DNA from: Eubacteriales bacterium
GTDB taxonomy: Bacteria > Bacillota > Clostridia > Oscillospirales > Oscillospiraceae
Assembly (NCBI GenBank): GCA_030531505.1
Contig: JAUNNH010000007.1
Coordinates: 34,691-98,690, forward strand
Length of the DNA: 64,000 nt
Direction of reading: 5' to 3'
In this document: positions 1-8,925 of the stretch, one piece after another
Numbering within the stretch: position 1 is the first letter of the stretch
How the letters are laid out: every line of letters starts with the position of its first letter
The notes under the pieces: model-generated
What the model was told of the DNA's origin: nothing
Databases searched by the model: none
What the model saw: the letters and a program-made list of their open reading frames with translations, nothing else
Program-made: the position numbers and the translations under genes

Positions 1-1
1 G

Positions 2-274
2 GATTTTGCGCACGACTTCATTGAGATTTTTCAGAGGGAAATCATACCTTATGTAAAAAAACCGCTGCTTGCAAAAGCGCGTATTGCCCGCTGGAAAAAA
101 AGTGTCCGCTTTGACCGTTGGTATAACCGTGAACGGGAAAAGAGCGCAAATTCGAAGAGCAAGCTGTGCGCACTGCGGATAATGTATGGCGCCTATCACC
201 CGACAAGAAGCGCACGTACAATACTGTCATCCATCCAACGCCTGAATAAGCATAAGCCCAAACTTGAAGACTAA
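2..274 (+). CDS. 3' end of an unidentified protein of the polysaccharide cluster (partial)
   Basis: An open frame runs from the window edge to a TAA at 272-274, giving the last 90 residues of a protein whose start lies outside the window. The visible part is strongly basic (many Lys and Arg) with no membrane segment and no motif I recognise. It sits directly upstream of the sugar-modification genes, with a Shine-Dalgarno-like AGGAG straight after its stop, so it is probably the tail of a glycosyltransferase or other polysaccharide enzyme. That function is inferred from position only. Confidence 0.55.
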   Translation, partial: DFAHDFIEIFQREIIPYVKKPLLAKARIARWKKSVRFDRWYNREREKSANSKSKLCALRIMYGAYHPTRSARTILSSIQRLNKHKPKLED

Positions 275-283
275 AGGAGAGTA

Positions 284-502
284 ATTAAGGCAAATCCCGC
301 CGTTATTGGAAAAAATGTGATCATAGGTGACAATGTTGTTTTTGGGAAAAATGTTGTTATCCAGCACAATTGCATCATCGAAAACAATGTTACGATCGGG
401 GACGATTGTTTTATTGACAGCAATTCGATTATTCGCAGCAATGTAATGATTGGTGCCCGGAGCAACATCGGAAGCAATTGCCAAGCTGAAGCCGGCATTT
501 AA
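284..502 (+). pseudogene. Hexapeptide-repeat acyltransferase, N-terminal fragment
   Basis: The frame encodes successive left-handed beta-helix hexads (units such as IGDNVV, FGKNVV, IENNVT, IGDDCF, IRSNVM), as in FdtC/WbbJ-type sugar acetyltransferases. After about 70 residues it runs out of the fold and stops at 500-502, whereas family members are usually 150-220 residues long. An AGGAG lies at 276-280, but no ATG follows at normal spacing. The frame there begins with ATT, and the first standard start is GTG at 317, inside the repeat domain. The 3' end merges with a thiolase fragment in another frame (450-977). A sugar N-acyltransferase would suit the adjacent ketoisomerase and aminotransferase genes, so this looks like the remnant of the original acyltransferase. 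An assembly chimera is the alternative. Confidence 0.7.
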
Positions 503-977
503 GCCGGACGGTATTGTCACTGCCGGAAACAGCTCCGGGCTGAACGACGGTGCGGCGGCGGTAGTGCTCGTCTCCGAGGAAAAAATGAAAGAGCTCGGCC
601 TGCATCCGCAGGCGGAATGGCTCGGCGGATGCCTGGGCGGTGTCGACCCGTCAATTATGGGCATAGGTCCTGTTGCCTCAACAAGAAAGTTGATGGAGAA
701 ACTGCATATCGGCATGGATGATATCGACCTCGTGGAAGCCAACGAGGCATTTGCCGCACAGGCGATCGCAGTCGGGCGCGAGCTGAATATCCCCGAGGAA
801 AAATTGAATGTTAATGGCGGCGCAATCGCATTGGGGCATCCCATCGGTGCTTCGGGTTGCCGCATTCTTGTGACTCTGATCCATGCGATGAAGCAACAAA
901 AAGCCGGTACCGGCCTTGCGACCCTCTGCATCGGCGGTGGCATGGGATGCAGCACGATCATTAAAACATGCGAGTGA
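450..977 (+). pseudogene. Acetyl-CoA acetyltransferase (thiolase), C-terminal half only
   Basis: These 175 residues match the second half of a biosynthetic thiolase. They include the loop [15 protein letters not shown], the NEAFA segment, the active-site His motif GHPIGASG and the C-terminal catalytic Cys motif CIGGGMG. The N-terminal half with the acylated cysteine is absent. A full thiolase has about 390 residues, so roughly 215 are missing and the product cannot catalyse the reaction. The GTG at 450 has no ribosome binding site. The frame overlaps the end of the hexapeptide acyltransferase fragment over about 50 bases. A thiolase has no obvious role in a polysaccharide operon, so this is a recombination scar or an assembly join. 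Confidence 0.8.
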
Positions 978-1041
978 AGCTTTGAGGGACAGAGTGAAAC
1001 CGAGTACGATACTGAAATAAAAGAAAGAAGCTAAAACAGAG

Positions 1042-1452
1042 ATGAACTGTAAACCTATTTCTTTCCATTTACGGGAAAACCCCGCCGGAAATCTGTCTTT
1101 CCTGGAGGGGGAGCACGATCTGCCCTTCGAAATCAAAAGAGCGTACTATATCTATGATGTCCCTGCTGACGGACGCCGTGGGTTCCATGCGCATAAAGAG
1201 CTGCAGCAATGTTTGATATGTATACATGGAAGCTGCAAGATCCTCGTGGACGACGGAAAGGAACAGCGAGTCTACGAACTGAACAACCCCAATGAGGGGC
1301 TGTATATCGGCCCTGTTACATGGCGTGAGATGTTTGATTTCAGCGATGGGGCAGTTCTTCTGGCGCTTGTCTCACAGTATTATACCGAAGAGGACTATAT
1401 TCGCGATTACGCGCAATTCAAAGAATATGTAAATGGAGGATCAGACAAATGA
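1042..1452 (+). CDS. FdtA/QdtA-type dTDP-hexos-4-ulose 3,4-ketoisomerase (WxcM-like)
   Basis: A 136-residue single-cupin protein with the family's active-site motif [11 protein letters not shown] near residue 50, which holds the two histidines of the sugar-nucleotide ketoisomerases. These enzymes turn dTDP-4-keto-6-deoxyglucose into a 3-keto sugar that the next enzyme aminates to a 3-amino-3,6-dideoxyhexose. The stop overlaps the start of the aminotransferase gene (ATGA at 1449-1452), so the two are translationally coupled, as expected for consecutive steps. The product (a Fuc3N-type or Qui3N-type sugar) cannot be decided from sequence alone. No rmlA or rmlB lies in the window, so the dTDP-sugar must come from genes elsewhere. 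Confidence 0.88.
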   Translation: MNCKPISFHLRENPAGNLSFLEGEHDLPFEIKRAYYIYDVPADGRRGFHAHKELQQCLICIHGSCKILVDDGKEQRVYELNNPNEGLYIGPVTWREMFDFSDGAVLLALVSQYYTEEDYIRDYAQFKEYVNGGSDK

Positions 1453-2543
1453 ATGTTCTTTTTGCAGATTTCGCGCCGATGCATCAGGAAATCAGAGACG
1501 AGATGCTCGGCACCTTTACCGATATCTATGACAAGGGCTGGTTTATCGGCGGGGAACCCTGCACTCGTTTTGAGGAAGAGTTTGCCGCATATTGCGGCGC
1601 GCAATACTGCGTCGGCTGCGGTAATGGGCTTGACTCTCTTCATATGATTCTCAAAGCCTACGGTATCGGCGAGGGGGATGAGGTCATTGTGCCTGCACAG
1701 ACCTATATTGCAACCGCACTTGCCATCACTTATGCGGGTGCGCGTCCTGTCTGCGTGGATATTGAGCCTGATTATTTTTCCCTTGATCCGGAAAAGGTAG
1801 AGGCAGCCGTGACACCGCGCACAAAGGCCATCATGATGGTTCATCTCTATGGTCAGGTCGGCCGCTGGGACGAGGTTGCCGCGATTGCAAAGAAGCATGG
1901 CCTGCTGATGATCGAAGACTCTGCCCAGGCGCATGGCGCGACCTATAAGGGACGCAAAACCGGAAACCTCGGCAATGCCGCCGGCTTCAGCTTCTATCCC
2001 GGCAAAAACCTCGGCGCGCTGGGCGACGCGGGCGGCGTGACCACATCGGACAAGTCGGTTGCAGACTATGTGCGCGCGTACAGCAACTATGGTTCCTATG
2101 TGAAGTACCATCATGAGTATAAGGGCGTCAACTCCCGTCTGGATACGGTGCAGGCAGCACTGCTGTCCGTGAAGCTCAAGCATCTCGACGCATGGCGGGT
2201 GGATCGCGTGAGGATTGCAAACCGCTACCTTAATGAGATCAAGAATCCGCTCCTCAAGCTCCCGGCTGTAAACCCGGATGGCGAGCATGTCTGGCATATC
2301 TTTGCGGTCCTCACCCCGGAGCGTGCACGGCTGGAGCAGTATCTGGACGAGTGCGGCATCGGCCACCAGTGCCACTATCCCTTCCCGACCCACCTGCATA
2401 AGGCCTACGAGGATCTCGGCTATCACCGCGGCGACTTCCCGGTGGCGGAGATGGCCGCCGATCAGGAACTGAGCCTGCCCATGTTCTACGGCATGACGGA
2501 AGAGCAGCAGAGCTATATCATCGAGAAGCTGAATCAGTTTTAA
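1449..2543 (+). CDS. DegT/DnrJ/EryC1/StrS sugar aminotransferase (FdtB-like)
   Basis: A 364-residue PLP-dependent transaminase of the sugar-nucleotide class. The PLP-binding lysine is K186 in [16 protein letters not shown]; the [11 protein letters not shown] segment near residue 60 and the EDSAQAHGA motif near 157 are also typical. Coupled to the ketoisomerase, it should transfer an amino group from glutamate to the 3-keto sugar nucleotide. Length is normal and the gene looks intact. It is followed after 13 bases by a GNAT acetyltransferase that could N-acylate the product. Substrate stereochemistry is not readable here. Confidence 0.9.
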   Translation: MNVLFADFAPMHQEIRDEMLGTFTDIYDKGWFIGGEPCTRFEEEFAAYCGAQYCVGCGNGLDSLHMILKAYGIGEGDEVIVPAQTYIATALAITYAGARPVCVDIEPDYFSLDPEKVEAAVTPRTKAIMMVHLYGQVGRWDEVAAIAKKHGLLMIEDSAQAHGATYKGRKTGNLGNAAGFSFYPGKNLGALGDAGGVTTSDKSVADYVRAYSNYGSYVKYHHEYKGVNSRLDTVQAALLSVKLKHLDAWRVDRVRIANRYLNEIKNPLLKLPAVNPDGEHVWHIFAVLTPERARLEQYLDECGIGHQCHYPFPTHLHKAYEDLGYHRGDFPVAEMAADQELSLPMFYGMTEEQQSYIIEKLNQF

Positions 2544-2556
2544 CGATTATTACAGT

Positions 2557-3087
2557 ATGGAAGAAAGAACGAATCACTATTCTCTGCGTCCGCTTGAGCT
2601 GAAAGATGCGGACAGAATGCTGGAATGGATGCAAAACCGAGATATCACCAGGTTTTTGCAAATCGGCGGCCCTGAAACGACAAAAGATCATGTACTGAGT
2701 TTTATTCAGCATTCCGCTGAAGACCAGGACAATCTCCATCGTGCGATTGTAGACGATACGGATACATATCTGGGCACGGTGAGTCTCAAACATATCGACC
2801 GTGAAAAGCGTGAAGCGGAGTATGCCATCGCCATGCATAACTCCGCGCTGGGAACGGGGGCCTCGGCGGACGGCAGCCGCCTGATCCTTCAGACTGCTTT
2901 TGAGGAATTAGGCCTGCAAAGGGTATATCTTTACGTCCTTGAGGAGAATCAGCGTGCCATACGCTTTTATAACAAGATGGGATTTCAGTATACCCATTCC
3001 AGCACCATTGAACATAAAGGCAAGAAAAAAACGTTGATGTGGTTTGAAATTCTCCGCGATGCTCGTCCTGCTGTTTCTGAAAACTGA
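2557..3087 (+). CDS. GNAT family N-acetyltransferase, probable amino-sugar acetylase
   Basis: A 176-residue RimJ/RimL-like GNAT protein. It has the opening SLRPLELKDADRMLEWMQN, a central TYLGTVSLKHID strand and the C-terminal acetyl-CoA region ENQRAIRFYNKMGF. It follows the sugar aminotransferase within 13 bases, so it most likely acetylates the new 3-amino group of the dTDP-sugar. In comparable clusters a hexapeptide-repeat enzyme often does this step, and here that enzyme survives only as a fragment at 284-502. The acetyl-CoA signature between residues 85 and 105 is somewhat unusual (GTGASADGSRL rather than a clear Q/RxxGxG/A), so activity is likely but not certain. Confidence 0.78.
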   Translation: MEERTNHYSLRPLELKDADRMLEWMQNRDITRFLQIGGPETTKDHVLSFIQHSAEDQDNLHRAIVDDTDTYLGTVSLKHIDREKREAEYAIAMHNSALGTGASADGSRLILQTAFEELGLQRVYLYVLEENQRAIRFYNKMGFQYTHSSTIEHKGKKKTLMWFEILRDARPAVSEN

Positions 3088-3154
3088 CATGGGATGCAGG
3101 CCGGTTACTCCGACATGTTCCTCACCACAACAATAAACATGAAGAGGACCTCAA

Positions 3155-4186
3155 ATGAAGAATCAGAGAAGCTCAAATATAGAGCTGCTTAGATTGCTCT
3201 GTATGCTCGGCGTTATTTTCTTGCATTACTATAATGCAGGTATGGGCGGGGCAAGCAAATATGTGGCAGCGGGGTCAATAAACGATATCGTTTTGCGCAG
3301 CATGGAATCCTTTTTTATATGTGCGGTTGATGTCTTTGTTATGATATCCGGGTATTTTCTGTCACAGGCAAATAAGCGGACAGTCGGACGTGCATTGAAT
3401 CTGCTCATCCAGACGTCCATATACAGAATTCTGTATTATTTTGTCGATTTATTACTCCACCACAAATCTTTTCGCTGGTTATCTCTGCTGTACATGATGT
3501 TACCCATGAATTGGTTTGTCATGCTGTATGTGACACTGTATCTGATTTCTCCGCTGCTCAATCACGCGTTTAGTCTTACAAAGCAGAAAACGGCCGTTTT
3601 GCTGGTGATCTGCCTGTTCTCCTGTTTTCCGACGATTGCCGATTCGATGAGTGCTTTGATGAAAACCAATCTCAGCACGTTCAGTACGATCAGCATGTAC
3701 GGCAACAACCGAGGTTACACGATCACCAACTTCTGTATGTGCTATCTGATAGGCGCGTACCTGAGGCAGAATTCCTTCAGCGGCATCCGAAAACCGGCGC
3801 TTGTGGGAATTCTGCTGCTCACGACTTGCACACTGGTACTGTGGAGCAAAAAGGATGGCAGCACGGCGTGGGCCTATTATAATCCTGTGATTATCGTCCA
3901 CGCTGCGGCGCTCATCTTGCTGTTTCTGAAATTTGAGATGGGATGCAGACCTGTCATCAATGAGCTTTCCGGCGCGGCGTTCAGTGTATATATTCTTCAT
4001 CCATGGTTCCTGCATATGTATAACACGGAGCCAAATGTAAACGGGAGCGTTTTCAAAATGCTGCTGCATATTTTGTTCACTGTTTTTTCGATTGCGGTTA
4101 TGAGCTATGCGGCAGATAAAGTTTATAAGCTGTTATTTGGAAAAGCGGCGCAAATCCTGAAAAAATACAGACCGTATACACTTTGA
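3155..4186 (+). CDS. Acyltransferase family 3 integral membrane protein (polysaccharide O-acyltransferase)
   Basis: A 343-residue protein with about ten hydrophobic helices. It opens with NIELLRLLCMLGVIFLHYYN, whose first-helix His is the usual functional residue of acyltransferase-3 (OafA/IcaC-like) proteins. The MISGYFLS segment after the second helix is also typical. These proteins carry acetyl or other acyl groups across the membrane onto polysaccharides or teichoic acids. It has an RBS-like GAGG about 10 bases upstream and lies in line with the other cluster genes. The acceptor sugar is unknown. Confidence 0.85.
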   Translation: MKNQRSSNIELLRLLCMLGVIFLHYYNAGMGGASKYVAAGSINDIVLRSMESFFICAVDVFVMISGYFLSQANKRTVGRALNLLIQTSIYRILYYFVDLLLHHKSFRWLSLLYMMLPMNWFVMLYVTLYLISPLLNHAFSLTKQKTAVLLVICLFSCFPTIADSMSALMKTNLSTFSTISMYGNNRGYTITNFCMCYLIGAYLRQNSFSGIRKPALVGILLLTTCTLVLWSKKDGSTAWAYYNPVIIVHAAALILLFLKFEMGCRPVINELSGAAFSVYILHPWFLHMYNTEPNVNGSVFKMLLHILFTVFSIAVMSYAADKVYKLLFGKAAQILKKYRPYTL

Positions 4187-4244
4187 GCATTAACGATAGA
4201 GCGCGTTCCTTAAATACAGTTCTTTTAGAGAGAGGTTCGGCAAT

Positions 4245-5468
4245 ATGGATAAACCGTTAATCAGCGTATTGGTAGTCTGCTACAACAACCAGCAATTTAT
4301 ATATGAGTGCTTGCACTCCATATTTTTGCAGACCTATCCCAGAATCGAAGTTCTAATCGGAGACGATGGATCATCGGATTTTAACGGTGAGAGACTGATT
4401 TCGTGGATCAATGGAAACGTCACTCCAAACGTTGAAAAGATTGCGGTTTTCCACAATGAGGAAAATCTCGGTACGGTAGCGAATCTGGAAAAGCTGCAGG
4501 AGAAGAGCAGCGGGGAATACCTGTTCAATATTGCGGCTGATGATGCCCTGTTCGACGGGACTGTGCTGGACAACATGTTTGCCTGCGCACAAAAAAGAGG
4601 CGCTGATTTTGTCATCTCCGACACGGAAATGTGGGACCATGAACTGCGTAAACGCCTGGACAGCTTTATTAAGCCTGACACAATTGAACTGATTGAAAAT
4701 GGGAGTGCTCGGGATCTGTTCGCGGCATGTGCGGAAAAGTGTATTCTGCCCGCATGCTTTCTGTACAGAAAAAGCTTGCTGAACAAGGTCGGAAAGCTGT
4801 CAAATACATATCGTCTGGTAGAGGATTGGCCGACGAATCTGCGTTTATTGGCGCAGGGAATCAAACCGGTTTATGACGGCACAACGCCCTCTATCAAGCA
4901 TAGGGATGGCGGCATCAGCCACGGGAACTCTCTGCAGTCCAAAAAAACATTCCTGATTTATTATAATGATATCATCAATCTGTACGCCAATGAGATCGAG
5001 CCGCATCTGGATCTGTTGACTGACGACGAAAAAAAGAGGATCAAGACTATATTTGACGACCGTGTACGTGCTTACTATAAGATACATGTACCGGAGTATT
5101 ATAAGTGCTGCGAGGGGAATCTAGACGCCGCCATAAAGGAACTGAAGGCGGCGGAAAAAGCGGGGCATGTCCTTCCGACGAAAGCAAATACTGTTCAGCA
5201 GGTAATGGAGATGTCAAAAGTGTATTCAAAACGCGAGAAACTTAAAAAATATGCTTACATGCTCTCACGGAAAAAAGTCGTGATCGCTTCTGTACTGCTC
5301 ATGTTTCTCTGTTTCATAACTGGCGGAGTCCTGGGCATCCCGGCAACGGGATTTGCCAATATGCTAAGCATATGTATGATGCTCGCCGGCTGCCTTTCTG
5401 CTGTATATGCCGCGGGCGCAGTCTGCGTGAACATCCTGCTGCGCATGCGGCAGCGCCGTCATGGATGA
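4245..5468 (+). CDS. GT2 family glycosyltransferase with C-terminal membrane segments
   Basis: The N-terminal 230 residues form a GT-A fold: ISVLVVCYNNQQFI at the nucleotide-binding strand, GDDGSSD, and the metal-binding AADDALF near residue 98. A helical region follows, then two hydrophobic segments at about residues 345-400 that would anchor the enzyme in the membrane. It resembles the protein at 6927-8186 in domain order and local motifs (YPRI, DDGS, AADD, LVEDWP/YLEDWP), so the two are probably paralogs. They flank the TagF-like gene and likely build the repeat unit together. Donor and acceptor are not known. Confidence 0.87.
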   Translation: MDKPLISVLVVCYNNQQFIYECLHSIFLQTYPRIEVLIGDDGSSDFNGERLISWINGNVTPNVEKIAVFHNEENLGTVANLEKLQEKSSGEYLFNIAADDALFDGTVLDNMFACAQKRGADFVISDTEMWDHELRKRLDSFIKPDTIELIENGSARDLFAACAEKCILPACFLYRKSLLNKVGKLSNTYRLVEDWPTNLRLLAQGIKPVYDGTTPSIKHRDGGISHGNSLQSKKTFLIYYNDIINLYANEIEPHLDLLTDDEKKRIKTIFDDRVRAYYKIHVPEYYKCCEGNLDAAIKELKAAEKAGHVLPTKANTVQQVMEMSKVYSKREKLKKYAYMLSRKKVVIASVLLMFLCFITGGVLGIPATGFANMLSICMMLAGCLSAVYAAGAVCVNILLRMRQRRHG

Positions 5469-5488
5469 TCGGACTGAGGTGAAGCAAA

Positions 5489-6907
5489 ATGCCAAATAAC
5501 GTTCCAAAGTATACAAATATGCTGTTCTTTCGGACTGCGTGTGAAGCGGCCCTGAAAGAGAGAAGCACGGATCATTATCAGTCGATCATTTATAAGCTTG
5601 CTCACCGTAAAGCTCCTGCAGGCGGCTCCTTTTGGAAAATCCCGCAAGGGGAGGAGAAAAACCGTGAAGCGCTGACCATGCTGGCACATCTTTTAGAGCA
5701 GAATGTTCAAGCGGGCGCACTCAAAGTTTTCCAGAGTGAGATCGAGAGAGATATCTATAAACAGAAGATATGCAAGATTGTGTTCCTGGTGCAGGAATAT
5801 TCGGTCTGGCCGGCGGTGGAGTTCCTTTACCATGCTGCGGCTGCCGATTCCCGTTTTGATGTTTCGGCTGTCTATATCCCGTTTAAGCACCCAAACGCTA
5901 CCGCCGAGGACAACAATCTTGAAAAATACCGGGCTGCTGGTATTCCGGTCCTGAACTATGACGAGTACAATCTGTCGGAAGAGAATCCGGATGTTGCGGT
6001 TTTTACAAAGCCATATTCCAGTATCCCGAAGCAGTTTTACATCAGCGAAGTAGAGAGAGTCGTCAAATACACGATTTACATTCCCTATGGTCTGGAACTG
6101 AACAAACGGCTTATTCGCTATGGCTTTCATGAATACTGCCATTATACCGTCTGGCGCCATTTGGCCTATGGCGATATAGTGAAACAATACGGCATCAAGT
6201 ACGGATACCGCAACGGTGAAAACATTGTCGTCTGGGGGCATCCGCGCGTTGATAATTATCGTGTTGAAAATTTGCCCGCACCAAACAAAGAATGGAAGAA
6301 AAAAATAGACGGGCGCAAAGTGATCCTCTGGTGTCCCCATCATACGATCGTTCCGGGGCCGGAATGCGTGAGCACATGGCTTAAAAACTATGAGGCTGTT
6401 TTCGCGCTTTTCGAGGAGCATCCGGAGGCGGTCCTTTTGTGGCGCCCGCACCCGCTGCTCTTTGGGGCAATAGTCAACAATGGGCATATGAGTCAAAAAG
6501 AGCTGGATGCCTTTCTTGCTGAGAAAACAGCGAAAGACAATATCATTCTCGACACGACTGAGGATTACAGAACTGCTTTTTCCATGTCCGATGCCATTAT
6601 CACAGATGGCACCACCTTTTCCATTGAATATTTGCTGACCGGAAAGCCGCTCATGGTTACGACGGAAACGCTGGATCAGTTTTATGAGCCGGAGGAGATG
6701 GAAAGCGCGCTCTATATCGGACGTACTCACGAGGATATCCGCAGCTTTGTGGAGAATATCCTGTCCAATCAGGATCCAAAGCGGGATAAACGCACGCAGT
6801 TCGCAGACCACTTGTTCCTTAGATTTAAGGACAAATCCGTAAGCCAGAACATTCTGGACAATATCCTGACGGATATCAGTGAAGAAATACAGAGATACTT
6901 TCGATAA
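5489..6907 (+). CDS. CDP-glycerol glycerophosphotransferase family protein (TagF/TagB-like)
   Basis: A 472-residue protein whose C-terminal 300 residues show the teichoic-acid polymerase pattern. Visible are IPYGL near residue 190, WGHPRVDNY, LWCPHHT, LLWRPHPLL and the phosphate-binding AIITDGTTFSIEYLLTGKP near the end. These enzymes transfer glycerol-phosphate or similar units from CDP-alditols. About 90 N-terminal residues precede the recognisable domain. It sits between two related GT2 genes and upstream of a cytidylyltransferase, which fits a polymer carrying phosphodiester-linked units. Whether the donor is CDP-glycerol, CDP-ribitol or another CDP-activated compound is open. Confidence 0.85.
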   Translation: MPNNVPKYTNMLFFRTACEAALKERSTDHYQSIIYKLAHRKAPAGGSFWKIPQGEEKNREALTMLAHLLEQNVQAGALKVFQSEIERDIYKQKICKIVFLVQEYSVWPAVEFLYHAAAADSRFDVSAVYIPFKHPNATAEDNNLEKYRAAGIPVLNYDEYNLSEENPDVAVFTKPYSSIPKQFYISEVERVVKYTIYIPYGLELNKRLIRYGFHEYCHYTVWRHLAYGDIVKQYGIKYGYRNGENIVVWGHPRVDNYRVENLPAPNKEWKKKIDGRKVILWCPHHTIVPGPECVSTWLKNYEAVFALFEEHPEAVLLWRPHPLLFGAIVNNGHMSQKELDAFLAEKTAKDNIILDTTEDYRTAFSMSDAIITDGTTFSIEYLLTGKPLMVTTETLDQFYEPEEMESALYIGRTHEDIRSFVENILSNQDPKRDKRTQFADHLFLRFKDKSVSQNILDNILTDISEEIQRYFR

Positions 6908-6926
6908 CGAATAGAGGGCGAGAAAA

Positions 6927-8186
6927 ATGAACAAAGATTCCAATGCGGGAAAAGAGAATTTTCAAGAAAACGTAGATGACTGCCGCTGCTGGCCGGAGGA
7001 AGACTACCCGATCGAAAAGTATCCGGTGTGGAGTATTCTTGTCCTGTGCTATAAAAACAGAGCCCTGCTGGATGGAATGCTGAAATCCATTTTCAGCCAG
7101 GATTATCCCCGCATTCGCTTGATCGTATCTGACGATGGGAGTGCAGACTTTGATGTTGAGGCTGTCAAGGAGTTCATAGAGGAAAATAAGGAAGCCAACA
7201 TCGTTGAATATCGCGTCCAGAAAAATGCGAAAAACATGAAGACGGTGCCGCATATCAGCAAATGCCTGGAAGACTCCGGAGAATACTTTGTTTTCACCGC
7301 CGCGGATGACCGTTTTGTGAGAAATGATGCAATTACAAAATACAACCGTGCTTTTGCTGCAAATCCCGAGGCTGTATGGCTGGTAGCAAAATGCAATGTC
7401 GTGACGCCGGATTATCAGCGCAGCATCTACATTACTCCCACTGTTGAGGACGACCCGTTTTTCGTGAGCGGCGATGCAAAAAGTCTCTTCAGCCGGTGGA
7501 GCCGACGTGGGATGGCTGTGCCTTGCTCAATGGCTTTTAAGCGGGCTGCACTGGAGGCGGTCGGAGGCATAGATCCCTCATATACCTATCTGGAAGACTG
7601 GCCTTTGGAATTAAAGCTGTGCAGGAATGGATATGCGCCCATCTATCTTCCTTATATCACAGCTGCCCACAGCAGCGGCGGCGTGACCAATTCCAATGAA
7701 ACATATGGTGTAGAAGTTCGCCGCAGCTTCTATGATGACAAACAAAGATTGTTCCAGCAGGAAGTGGAGCCGTATATGGATATGCTGGCTCCTGAAGACA
7801 GGGAAGCGTATCGGATCTACCAGCATGAGATATTTGACCGCTCCTACTTTTTCAATATTGAATGGGAAGGAGCGCCCCGCTTTAAGAAACTGAAACTGGC
7901 ATTGAGCAGCTGGCAGCATTTCTGGTGGATTGTCGAGCAGCAGTATATGAAGAGATGCGCAGATCTTGATCGCAAAAAGCTGCTTCTCGCCTCACAGTTC
8001 CTGCTGCTGATCAGTTATTTCATGCTGTCACCGGGAAATACATGGTCATTATCTTCGTTCTTTAAAATCGTTGGGGCGATCGATTTTATCGCAGCGCTTT
8101 TCATCGTTGTCTTTGCTGTTGCCTCTGTGCCTGTTGAAATCATGTGCAAGCGCAAAGCAGAGCTGCGTCAACAACTTGTAAATTGA
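6927..8186 (+). CDS. GT2 family glycosyltransferase with C-terminal membrane segments (paralog)
   Basis: A 419-residue GT-A glycosyltransferase. Its core shows WSILVLCYKNRALL, SDDGSADF and the metal-binding TAADDRF near residue 115, and YTYLEDWPLELKLCRNGY follows. Two hydrophobic segments at about residues 350-410 would anchor the C-terminus. The layout mirrors the gene at 4245-5468, so one may be a diverged copy of the other. It starts 19 bases after the TagF-like gene, with a GAGGG ribosome binding site just upstream, and is presumably in the same transcript. Sugar specificity cannot be read. Confidence 0.87.
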   Translation: MNKDSNAGKENFQENVDDCRCWPEEDYPIEKYPVWSILVLCYKNRALLDGMLKSIFSQDYPRIRLIVSDDGSADFDVEAVKEFIEENKEANIVEYRVQKNAKNMKTVPHISKCLEDSGEYFVFTAADDRFVRNDAITKYNRAFAANPEAVWLVAKCNVVTPDYQRSIYITPTVEDDPFFVSGDAKSLFSRWSRRGMAVPCSMAFKRAALEAVGGIDPSYTYLEDWPLELKLCRNGYAPIYLPYITAAHSSGGVTNSNETYGVEVRRSFYDDKQRLFQQEVEPYMDMLAPEDREAYRIYQHEIFDRSYFFNIEWEGAPRFKKLKLALSSWQHFWWIVEQQYMKRCADLDRKKLLLASQFLLLISYFMLSPGNTWSLSSFFKIVGAIDFIAALFIVVFAVASVPVEIMCKRKAELRQQLVN

Positions 8187-8207
8187 TGAAATAGGGGGTG
8201 CTATTCA

Positions 8208-8921
8208 TTGAATATTGCGCTTATTATTGCCGGCGGTTCCGGCAATCGCATGCATCAGGATATTCCCAAACAATTCATCACAGTATATGAGAGACCTGTT
8301 ATCGTATATACACTGGAGGCATTTGAAAAGCACCCTGAAATCGACGTCATAGCGGCCGTCTGTATTGAAGGATGGGAACAGGTTTTGTGGGCATATGCAA
8401 GACAGTTCAATATCACGAAGCTTGCTCATGTAGTCTCCGGAGGAAAGAACGGACAGGATTCCATCCGAAACGGCGTCTATGAATTGGAGAAACACTATTC
8501 CGCAGAGGATATCGTACTGATTCATGATGCTATTCGCCCTATGGTTAGCGCTGAAATCATATCCGACAATATCCGTGTTGCTCGTGAGTTTGGCAATGCC
8601 ATCACTGTAATCCCCTGTGCGGAAGCCATGATGGAGACAGAAGACGGCGTTGTGTCTGTTGGCTCCTACCCGCGCGACCGTCTCAAAAGGACACAGACCC
8701 CGCAGGCTTTTAAAATCGGGGATATTTGCAGCCTCCACAGGAGAGCACTCGAAGCTGGAATCACAAACTCCGTGGCTTCCTGTACGCTTAAGATCGAAAT
8801 GGGGGAGCAGGTGTATTTTTCCGCAGGCTCTGAAAAGAATATCAAGCTGACGACAGTGGAGGATATCGACATTTTTAAGGCACTGCTGGCAGCAAAGCGA
8901 TCTGACTGGCTAAAGGACTGA
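8208..8921 (+). CDS. IspD/TarI family cytidylyltransferase
   Basis: A 237-residue CTP:phosphoalcohol cytidylyltransferase. It shows the N-terminal CTP loop IIAGGSGNRM, KQF at residues 21-23, HDAIRPM and the C-terminal TTVEDI motif. TarI makes CDP-ribitol for teichoic acids; IspD makes CDP-methylerythritol. The position beside a TagF-like transferase and an SDR favours the teichoic-acid role. I take TTG at 8208 as the start, because the family sequence begins exactly there and a GGGGG-type Shine-Dalgarno site lies 8-9 bases upstream. No TarJ-type alcohol dehydrogenase follows; an extended SDR takes that place. Confidence 0.85.
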   Translation: MNIALIIAGGSGNRMHQDIPKQFITVYERPVIVYTLEAFEKHPEIDVIAAVCIEGWEQVLWAYARQFNITKLAHVVSGGKNGQDSIRNGVYELEKHYSAEDIVLIHDAIRPMVSAEIISDNIRVAREFGNAITVIPCAEAMMETEDGVVSVGSYPRDRLKRTQTPQAFKIGDICSLHRRALEAGITNSVASCTLKIEMGEQVYFSAGSEKNIKLTTVEDIDIFKALLAAKRSDWLKD

Positions 8922-8925
8922 TTAT

